Shown here piece by piece: positions 8,244 through 15,260 of a stretch of 16,087 nucleotides of DNA. The notes beneath the pieces are model-generated. The model searched no databases. It saw only the letters and a program-made list of their open reading frames with translations, and was not told the DNA's origin. How positions within the stretch are numbered: the first letter of the stretch is position 1; each line of letters opens with the position of its first letter. Both the position numbers and the translations under genes were made by a program. The DNA is from Zancudomyces culisetae (lineage: Eukaryota > Kickxellomycota > Harpellomycetes > Harpellales > Legeriomycetaceae): assembly GCA_001969505.1 (NCBI GenBank), contig LSSK01001043.1, positions 1 to 16,087 of the forward strand, in the 5' to 3' direction.

Positions 8244-10080
8244 ATGGAAATGGAGCGACAAGATCAGGAAAGTATATACTTTAAAAAGTACCGAAAGGTG
8301 GTGGTGGCCAAGCTGGCATATTCACTAGCAAGTTGTGTAGGACTAAATCTGCTGTTGAGTGCGTTGTTGGAGATTGTATATTTCAATTGGGTATTTGGTA
8401 AGTTGAAGAAAAAGGACCTAGTATTTTAAATGTTAAATATAAAAGTAATCGAAACAATGTTTTATTAATGGAATAAATTATATTCTTGGTGTGTGGTATG
8501 GAAATTAGGAATAGTATACAATTCAATATTGGGAGGAATCCTTGGAATGACGATTGTACTGAGTGTTGTCAGTGGGATAAAGCATTTTGAAAAGTACAAG
8601 GAGCTTATGGGTAAGTAAATCCATCTTGTAAACAAAATAAAAATACTTGATAGTAAGTATAAATATATAAAAGAAAAATGGAATAAAAAAGAGGTATTGA
8701 TAATTGGAAAATATAGCAAAGGGAAAAGTAAAACAGCACCAGAGTCCAATTGAGAAAAAAGTGGCGATTAATGTAATGATTGAAGGGATGGTGATTTTAG
8801 CATTGAGTCGGTTTGGGGGGAGAGGGGGAAGAGTAAGAGGAGGAGGAGGAAGTGGGTATGGAGAATTTTGGATGTTTCCGGAGGGAGCTAGAGGGTACCC
8901 ACAAGTAAATCCTAGTATGGTTATGGGAATGGTGATGGCAGTTTACTATGGAATAGTTTATAGTGGGATAAAAGAAATGATATGTCGAGAACAAAGCAAA
9001 AGTAAAAGTAAAAGCAAAAATGGAAAGGAGAAAATATTAGAGTTAAGATTGACACGAGCAATAGTAAACAAGAGGGTGATTAAGGCGAGTTTGTCATATG
9101 GGGTACGGATATGGATAGGATTTGTAGGGGTATACGCGGTGATGGGGGACAAGATGTATCAAGTAATAAGTAGGATAGTATCGATGGCGTATGAAACAGT
9201 TGAGTATTCGGTAGGAAATCCGATAATGTATATAGGAGACAGCATATTTGTGTTAGTTTGTATATGTATAGGAAGTTTGATTACAGAGATTGCAGAGAAT
9301 CAAATGGAAAAGATGATTGAACATAAAATGACATTGATGGAAGGAACAGCAGTAATGGTACAAATAGTTAATGATATAAAAGAACAAGAACAAGAGCAAG
9401 AACAAAAACAAAAACAAGATCAACAAAAGAATTCGAGGTATAATGATTATAATGGAGAGAAAAAAGACAAGAAAAGGGGAGGACGTACAGCATTACTTGG
9501 ATCGCTTATGGAAGAATCGATGCGACTTCCAATGGCATCAGAACAACTATTAAGAATATGTATGAGTGAACCTTTGGTTCGAGAAATGATATATTTGGAA
9601 ATGGGAGATGGAGAATTGGAAAAGTACATAAATGGAGTGATAGAAATGATCAATAGAGAAACGAAAAAAATAGAAAATAGAGAATTGAAAGTAGACAAAA
9701 AGGAGTGTGTAGAACGAATAGATGTAGGTGTAGATGTAGGTGTAGGTGTAGATATTCAGATACAGATAAATACAATTCGAACAGTGTTTGGACTGATTGT
9801 TTGGTCAAAAACGCAGGATAAATATGGACGAGTACAACGTCATGTGGCTAAAATGATATCAGCAAGCAGCAAATACTATGAAGTATTGGGATTATCACTG
9901 ATAGAAAAAAACAGAAAACAGGAAGAGGTAAAAGTAGAAAGGGAAGATGGGAAGGTAGAAGAGGAGGTAGAGGAAGAAGAAGAGGAAGAGGAAGAAGCTT
10001 TGAGAAGAGTAATTGCACAAGGAATATACGCAGTAAAAATAGAGTTTTATGAATATATGGACGAGCTAATGAATTGTTAG
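8244..10080 (+). CDS. NDC1: Ndc1-type nuclear pore / spindle pole body membrane protein, three exons
   Basis: Joining 8244-8397, 8509-8610 and 8717-10080 gives 539 residues. Both introns are phase 1 with GTAAGT donors. In-frame TAA codons at 8223 and 8235 fix the start. Six hydrophobic segments (about residues 20-48, 53-75, 101-116, 151-170, 209-228 and 255-274) match the six-helix membrane part of Ndc1. The soluble half has two segments I recognise from the family: TALLGSLMEESMRLPMASEQ with downstream helices (from residue 343), and WSKTQDKYGRVQR (448-460), like the conserved S-x-T-x-D-K-Y-G-x-V-Q block. The C-terminal Ala-x-x-x-Gly-Ile-Tyr-Ala helix also fits. Ndc1 anchors nuclear pore complexes and fungal spindle pole bodies in the nuclear envelope. 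Lineage-specific inserts are present: Gly/Arg-rich 118-134, Lys-Ser, Glu-Gln, Val-Gly/Asp and poly-Glu tracts. Family assignment is from remembered motifs, not a search. Confidence 0.78.
8398..8508 (+). other. NDC1 intron 1 (111 bp, phase 1)
   Basis: The donor is GTAAGT at 8398 and the acceptor TTAG ends at 8508. A TTAAT branch-like sequence lies near 8464-8469. Joining G8397 to GA at 8509 makes a Gly codon and continues the membrane-protein frame. Retention would stop translation at TAA 8427-8429. Confidence 0.85.
8611..8716 (+). other. NDC1 intron 2 (106 bp, phase 1)
   Basis: The donor is GTAAGT at 8611 and the acceptor ATATAG ends at 8716. A TTGATAAT branch-like sequence lies at about 8697-8704. 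Joining G8610 to CA at 8717 makes an Ala codon and enters the long third exon in frame. Retention meets TAA within three codons. Confidence 0.85.
8992..9020 (+). repeat. Coding repeat encoding Ser-Lys dipeptides in NDC1
   Basis: AGCAAA/AGTAAA units encode four Ser-Lys pairs (about residues 179-186) in the loop between predicted membrane segments 4 and 5. Confidence 0.85.
9381..9420 (+). repeat. Coding repeat encoding Glu-Gln / Lys-Gln dipeptides in NDC1
   Basis: GAACAA and AAACAA units encode alternating Glu-Gln then Lys-Gln in the soluble half of NDC1. The frame stays open on both sides. Confidence 0.85.
9721..9768 (+). repeat. Coding repeat encoding Val-Gly/Val-Asp and Ile-Gln dipeptides in NDC1
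   Basis: GATGTAGGTGTA units encode alternating Asp/Gly-Val, changing to ATTCAG/ATACAG for Ile-Gln. The tract sits just before the conserved DKYGxVQ block. Confidence 0.8.
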
Positions 10081-11933
10081 TTGAAAAAGAGATCCGGATG
10101 AAGGGATTGAGAGTCAATGTCTGCCTTGTAGAATTGGTGGTTTGGAAGGATTGAAGAGTCGACAAAGCAATGGTCAATAACGCCCTGTTCTGCCAAGAAT
10201 TCAAGAACCAAATGGTTTGACGTATGAATAATCTGTGCTGGATCTCCATCATACTTGTTTCCGCGTCGTAGCCGCGCAACCCACGGAAGAATCGAAATCA
10301 CATCCGAGAAATGCTGGTGTCCTGCCCGTTTGACTGTCACTGAGTACAGCGGTGGCTTTGGTATTGCTGTGTTGCCGTTAAAGTATGCGTGTGCATCCAA
10401 ATTGTGTTCTGGCCATCGGTGGAAATGCTCGCTGTGTATCGCAATCGATGGCACATCAATATACGGCTTTTCCTTATCTACTGGAAACATCCACGGATCA
10501 AACGTTACTGCCGCCTTGAATATCGACCACGGCTGCTTGATTGCTTCCAGTGTCGATGTTCCTCCAAAACTGTGTCCCATCATCACTATTCTGTTGCGGT
10601 CTATACGTCCTGCCAGCTGTCTTCCAACATCTATTTCTCTCTTATTCCCAATTTCTTCTTTTTCTTTTTCTCCTTCTTCAAAATAGTTTGTACGTATATT
10701 TTCTTCTTTTCCTTCATCAAATTCTAATATCACTTTCACTGTTTCCTTGATTTCCCGGATTCTTTGATCCAATTTCGCTTTTTGAAATACTAATCGTTGT
10801 GGCCCAAACTCTTCCTCCTCCTTAATCCCCCGTTCTGCCGCATAGTCTCTAAAATCATCGTACCCTAGCGCCTGTTTTTGATCTGCCAGGTACGTCGTAC
10901 TCGCTGTGCCATCGCGATGTTCCATTGCTACCACTATTGCCCCGTACGATGCCATTTCCCGACATATTGCTGAATATGTTGTCCGGTTTCCTGCCAGTCC
11001 ATGGCTAAATATTATCACTGGCATCTTTTTCTTTCGTAGTATACTCTCTCCTTCTCCTTCTCCTTCTCCTTCTCCTTCCCTTTCCATTTCTCTTTTTGTT
11101 TCTATTTTTGTTTCTGTCTCTTGTTTTTCTTGCTTTTCTTGGTTATTAGTTCCCACCAGTTCCACTTCCTCATAATTCTTTTTCCCTCCTCCCTCTTTAT
11201 AATCAATCAACTGCGCCCTATTAAACACTGGCATTTTGATCCCCTTCAAGAATACCCTGAACACTGCTATTGTTACCCACTTGGGCAACTTGGCAAAGTT
11301 TCCGTACCCAAGCGCATATCCTCTCTTGGGTTCTGGCAACCACTCTGGCTGTTGCTGCTCGTCTTTTTTTTTATGTTCATGGTTTTTATTTTCTTGCTGG
11401 CCTACTCGTTGTGCCTCAACTGATGTTGTACTTTTGGGATCTGCTGGGTAATACAATCTAAAACATAATGTACTGGGAATAACCCGCTTCTTTTTAATAT
11501 CCAACTGGTGTTCCTTGATTTTATCAATACCACTACTATTACTAGCTGTTCTACTAACGGTTCCACTTGCCGTGTTGCTGGTTGTTGGTGTTAAAAAAAA
11601 TGCAGAGTTGAAATCAAATTCTCCTTCCGGCTTCCACTCATAATCATATATTCCCACCGGGTACGGCCCCGTCTGCTTTGGCAACTCGGGATTTATCCCC
11701 CGTCTAATCTTGCTAAACAACGACTTGATGTGCCCCAACCCACTTTCCTTTTTCCCTCCACTTTCATTGCTACCACCCATTCCAATCCCTGTATTATCTG
11801 GAATATCCTTCCCCTCTCCTTGCATCCGAATCGATTCGTCTCTGCCAACAAATTTTGACTCTGCCCCTGACTCATTTACCGTGGTTATACCACTACTACT
11901 GGGTACTGCACTGGTACTTTGTTGCGCTTCCAT
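10077..11933 (-). CDS. PAF-acetylhydrolase-like phospholipase (group VII PLA2 family)
   Basis: This single-exon frame encodes 618 residues. The family start signature ELPKQTGPYPVG lies at 83-94 and the strand LCFRLYYPADP near 155. The oxyanion segment SHGLAGN is at 310-316 and the nucleophile motif GHSFGG at 453-458 (Ser455). The acid follows in FDPWMFP (Asp479), and the base in AGHQHFSD (His539 most likely). The Ser-Asp-His spacing of 24 and 60 is close to the mammalian enzyme (23 and 55). Such enzymes hydrolyse the short or oxidised sn-2 acyl group of PAF-like phospholipids. There is no signal peptide, so it is probably cytosolic or membrane-peripheral. It is longer than the usual 400-440 residues because of a Ser/Gly-rich N-terminus and charged inserts (Lys/Gln/Glu-rich, Gly-Glu repeat at about 285-296). 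The stop overlaps the NDC1 stop tail-to-tail. The start is the first in-frame ATG of an intact frame. Confidence 0.92.
   Translation of the reverse strand: MEAQQSTSAVPSSSGITTVNESGAESKFVGRDESIRMQGEGKDIPDNTGIGMGGSNESGGKKESGLGHIKSLFSKIRRGINPELPKQTGPYPVGIYDYEWKPEGEFDFNSAFFLTPTTSNTASGTVSRTASNSSGIDKIKEHQLDIKKKRVIPSTLCFRLYYPADPKSTTSVEAQRVGQQENKNHEHKKKDEQQQPEWLPEPKRGYALGYGNFAKLPKWVTIAVFRVFLKGIKMPVFNRAQLIDYKEGGGKKNYEEVELVGTNNQEKQEKQETETKIETKREMEREGEGEGEGEGESILRKKKMPVIIFSHGLAGNRTTYSAICREMASYGAIVVAMEHRDGTASTTYLADQKQALGYDDFRDYAAERGIKEEEEFGPQRLVFQKAKLDQRIREIKETVKVILEFDEGKEENIRTNYFEEGEKEKEEIGNKREIDVGRQLAGRIDRNRIVMMGHSFGGTSTLEAIKQPWSIFKAAVTFDPWMFPVDKEKPYIDVPSIAIHSEHFHRWPEHNLDAHAYFNGNTAIPKPPLYSVTVKRAGHQHFSDVISILPWVARLRRGNKYDGDPAQIIHTSNHLVLEFLAEQGVIDHCFVDSSILPNHQFYKADIDSQSLHPDLFFN
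11048..11080 (-). repeat. Coding hexanucleotide repeat encoding Gly-Glu in the PAF-AH gene
   Basis: GGAGAA units on the minus strand encode about five Gly-Glu pairs at residues 285-296, in a charged insert just before the strand leading to the SHG oxyanion motif. An insert here should sit on a surface loop. Confidence 0.85.
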
Positions 11934-12693
11934 TCCAAGACTCTTTTTTTCTTTTTTCTTTTTCCTTTTTTCTTTAATTTTATTGTATTCTATCTTTATT
12001 TTTTTTTAATAAAATTAAACTGGGGTTTTTATTTACTATGTATATACATTTACAACGTTGGTTAGTCTCTCTATACCTCCCGCCTATTGATTCTTTTTAT
12101 CTATTCTTTTTATGTTTTCTTTATTTTATTTTTGCCCCTCCCCCTTTCTTTATACAATGATTGTTCTTTTCAACGATTGAATGCTGGAATCAAAATATTT
12201 GGATGTTTTTATTTTTCTATTTATATTTTCTACCACTTTAAAAATCGCAAAATACCAAGCTTTAAGTTTATTTACTTTTTTTTATTTTATCTTACTATTA
12301 TTGGCAATAAATATTTCATGCAATTATTTTTTTTTTTACAACTTTTTTTATTATTAGACTTTTTATCGTTTTTCATATTTTCATATTTTCATGCTTTCAT
12401 ATTTTCATATTCGGATAATTCGGATAGTTCCTTACTCAAATGGATCGTTATAGTTTTTTTGGGTTTTTTTAGCCTTATATTTTATATTTTATTTTACCAA
12501 ACTGAACATACTAATAGTTTTATGCAAAAATAAGGTAAAATGATAATTAAAATTGCACGTGTGATTATAAATATAATTCCCTTTTATATTTTTGCATTTC
12601 TGAATCTCCCCAATAAAAAAAAGCACATGTTGTATCCATGTTAATGTAACCAAAGATATCTTTATTAACCAATAAATATTTCCCCCTCCCACC

Positions 12694-12819
12694 CTTCTTA
12701 TACTCACCCTTATACTCATCCTTCCTCTTACTCCTCACTTATTTAACCTCTCATGTTTTTTTTATTTATATATACAGGGAGGAAGAGGAAGGAATGAGGA
12801 AGAGGATGAGTATAAGAAG
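12694..12819. repeat. Imperfect inverted repeat of pyrimidine and purine arms
   Basis: CTTATACTCATCCT at 12709-12722 has its exact reverse complement at 12803-12816. CCTTCCTCTT at 12720-12729 is matched at 12783-12792, and CTTCTTATACTCA at 12694-12706 also pairs with the distal arm. The arms enclose about 60-80 bp. It could fold as a long hairpin in RNA or be a decayed small inverted-repeat element. Confidence 0.6.
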
Positions 12820-12948
12820 AAGGGCATAATATTTTGAATTACGAAAATAAATATAAAAATCTTGTTGGTTCCGTTCAAACTAGTTTTTATCAAAAAAAAA
12901 AAAAAAGAATTCTTTAGTTTAGGTTCCTTTTCATATTCATTCAATAAA

Positions 12949-12978
12949 CCCAACCCCACTCTCCCACCTCTCCCACCC
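12949..12978 (-). other. Canonical G-quadruplex motif on minus strand
   Basis: The plus strand carries five C-runs of three or four with spacers of 2, 5, 6 and 1 nt. The minus strand therefore fits the G3+N1-7 rule with one spare run. It lies downstream of the protease homologue and about 1 kb upstream of the PAF-AH start, on the sense strand of both. Confidence 0.65.
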
Positions 12979-13619
12979 AAAAAAAAAAAAAAATTATCGT
13001 AATACTAGTAAAGTGGCTATTTAAAATAATAATCTTGTGAAAATTCTACATTTTTCCAAAAAAAAAAAAAAACGAGTAAAAGAAATAATTTTCAAAAACC
13101 AAATATTTCCAACGTATCAATTTGTATTATTTTTTATTTTTTCACCATGTTGGGTTGTATATATACATATATAATTTTTTTTTTACTTGGCATGTGATTT
13201 CTTGTATTTTAATGCATAAAATTCATACGGATATTTACTCGAATTAACAAGGGTGGGAAGGAAAAATATAAAGGAAAAAAAAGTGTAATTATTGCCGAGC
13301 TTGATATTTACAGTTAGTTACACCTTGAATGGGGAAGAGGGAGAATTAATTCCGTATTGCCCAAATATTATGTTTATATGATAATACCAAGTTTCTGTGT
13401 TTCTTTTTTTTCCTGAACAGTTCATTTTCAATTTTATCAAACATTGAGCACTGTTAGCCTCAAATATAAATTGAAATTCTACCCCTTGAATCCTATCTTT
13501 ATTAACACATTGATTACAGATATGCTATTCATCAGTCACAAAAATGAAGAGTTTATATTTATCATTAAGAAACTCTAACTAAACATCAAGATATAGATCA
13601 AAAAAAACCATAAACAGAT

Positions 13620-14669
13620 CTAAAATAGTAAAGCCAATACTGATGATAAGAGTATCACTAGCGTAAATCCAGTATTCTGGAAAATAACCGGAGAAGAAAC
13701 AAAAGCACCATAGCTTCCATAAGTCCATATATTAGTAATTGTTGAGTAATTGGGCGATTGTCGTGCAGTTGTATCTAATAGGTACGATTTTTCAAGTCCC
13801 GTGACATTTGCAATCCAGTCAATGTAGCTATATACACGGGTAAAGTAATTTATTTCAACACTTCCCGAATAATCAAGTTGATCAGCATGGGAATGTCCTG
13901 TACTACTCGCGACACCAGCAAGTAAATTAGTCCCATTTTTTATGTACACCAAGGGGTTTCCACGATCACCATGTAATGAAGCTAAGAAATCCTTTCCTGT
14001 TGTACAGATTAGATCTTCGTTGTTGTCCGACCAGCTTTCACTGAGTTCTCTACAGAAATTTGAAGAGGATGGCGATTGATTAATACGGTGTAGTCAATAA
14101 ATTGTTTCAGGTTGCATATAGCGTCGAACGTGATCCCATCCTGCTGTAACCAAATCCATACCATCCGCTACATTTCCACTGTATATCGCTACTGGTGTAG
14201 CAATGTCCTTTGATACCGGAGATTTTAGTTCAATAACTGCAATATCATTTTCCAATGACTTTGGAGAAAACTCGGGATGAATATGCACCTTACGTGCTCC
14301 AAATACGCCAGTGCTGTTGTAATTTGGTATCCCTTCGCTAATAATAACTCTTGTAGAATCAAGGTGTTTTGATAATTTATCTTTCCGGTCTAAGAAACAG
14401 CTAGCTGCAGTTACTGCAGTTTGATTAGATATTAGCAAAACACTGCAGTTTTCTCCCATGTTCAAGGCTCCAATATATGGAAAATCTTCTCTCTTTGCTT
14501 GTACCCAGCTTATCATTCTCGCATTGCCATGAATGTCACTTGCCCCGTTTTGTGGAGTTACAACATTCGAATATGCATTATTAACTGAGGAAGCATGTAC
14601 ATTGAGAATACTTCCAAGTGGTAAGGCTGTAATAATATTTTTCAAAATTGATTTCTTGTTCAATTTCAT
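13620..14669 (-). CDS. GPI-anchored chymotrypsin-fold (S1-like) protease homologue interrupted by one in-frame TGA
   Basis: The frame from ATG 14669 to TAA 13620 has 350 triplets and is broken only by TGA at 14096-14094 (codon 192). The first 191 residues have a signal peptide (cleavage after about VHA, residue 26), an S1-like start (EDFPYIGAL), the Cys42/Cys58-type pair (ENC...TAASC) and DIAVIEL with Asp142. The part after TGA continues the same fold: NFCREL, LICTTGKDF, GDRGNPLVY, a second barrel strand LLAGVAS, then an N-glycosylation-rich region and a hydrophobic tail (FTLVILLSSVLALLF) typical of GPI signals. The catalytic His is Ser90 and the nucleophile Ser is Arg236, so no proteolysis is expected. 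The Cys191-Cys220 pair also seems lost. The frame and the rest of the domain are otherwise undamaged. It could be a readthrough gene (TGA-CTA context) or a young pseudogene of a non-catalytic homologue. Confidence 0.75.
14091..14096 (-). promoter_or_regulatory. In-frame stop in the readthrough-prone context TGA-CTA
   Basis: TGA at 14096-14094 is followed directly by CTA at 14093-14091 and then CAC. UGA-CUA is the best-established context for efficient stop-codon readthrough in animals and is also known from fungal peroxisomal isoforms. The following 157 codons stay open and encode the rest of the domain plus the GPI-type tail. Confidence 0.5.
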
Positions 14670-15260
14670 CGTTGTTGTATACTGAGTCGTTAAGTATTTG
14701 TCCGATCGTTAAGGCCAAGTTAGGAAAGGGTGAAATTCGCAATTTTAAAGAAGGAAAACTGAACTACTTGAAATAACAACTAAAAAGTCGTTGGTTTTAT
14801 TCAGTTATTGCCTTACATATTCACAAATGAAATCCATCTGTATTTTACTAATGATTAAAAACCCAAAAATGAATATATGTTGATGGATTTCGTAGTTTAT
14901 TTGCCAGAATTGCTAGATTGACTTTATAATCTTTTTTTTTTTCACGCAATCAAAAGTATTGCTCTAGTGTTTATCTTTTATAATTTCAAGCAATGAAATC
15001 CCAATACCAAAAATAAATAAAAAATTAGATTATAAAACATCGCAAATTGTGGAATATTTGCGAGTATTTTATATTTTTTTAGATGAATTTATTAAATTAA
15101 TATCACATAAAACTACAAAAAAAAAAATTCCACACCATATCAATCTACTCTATTCTTTTCTGTCTCTGCTATGAATTACACTCCCAGCAGGCGTTGATTC
15201 AAGGCTATATACGACCAGATAGACTAATTGATATTTCAACTAGTGATTTTGATTTTTGCA
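14670..15260. other. Spacer between ankyrin-repeat gene and protease homologue
   Basis: This 591-bp AT-rich stretch should hold the 3' end of the upstream ankyrin gene and the promoter of the protease homologue, both minus strand. I see no open frame, RNA gene or distinct repeat beyond short A and T runs. Confidence 0.55.

Larger units (their letters stand above)
11934..13619. other. AT-rich intergenic spacer, no convincing gene
   Basis: It lies between the start of the PAF-AH gene and the end of the protease-homologue gene, both minus strand. It should hold the PAF-AH promoter (T-rich on the plus strand next to 11933) and the terminator of the protease homologue. It contains TTTTCATA repeats at 12371-12410, a 9-bp tandem ATTCGGATA at 12409-12426, an imperfect inverted repeat at 12694-12819, several A-runs and a G-quadruplex motif. 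A 148-codon plus-strand frame at 12087-12533 starts with TTG and lacks an early ATG. Its Phe/Leu/Ile-rich content follows from T-richness. Confidence 0.55.

Noticed and set aside
8704-8706. TTG as the start of a separate 458-codon gene
   Set aside because: Splicing at 8716/8717 joins this frame in phase to two upstream exons that complete the six-segment Ndc1 membrane region.
12087-12533. A 148-codon plus-strand frame with several hydrophobic stretches
   Set aside because: It starts with TTG, has no ATG until about the middle, and its Phe/Leu/Ile/Tyr content is what a very T-rich strand gives. It may be revisited if transcribed.
14094-14096. TGA recoded as an amino acid by a variant nuclear code
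   Set aside because: The other long frames (over 2900 codons in all) contain no in-frame TGA, so general reassignment is excluded.
14050-14150. An intron that would remove the in-frame TGA of the protease homologue
   Set aside because: No GTAAGT or GTATGT donor with a phase-matched pyrimidine-preceded AG was found. The best pair (14129 to 14050, 80 bp) changes the frame and removes a conserved Cys segment.
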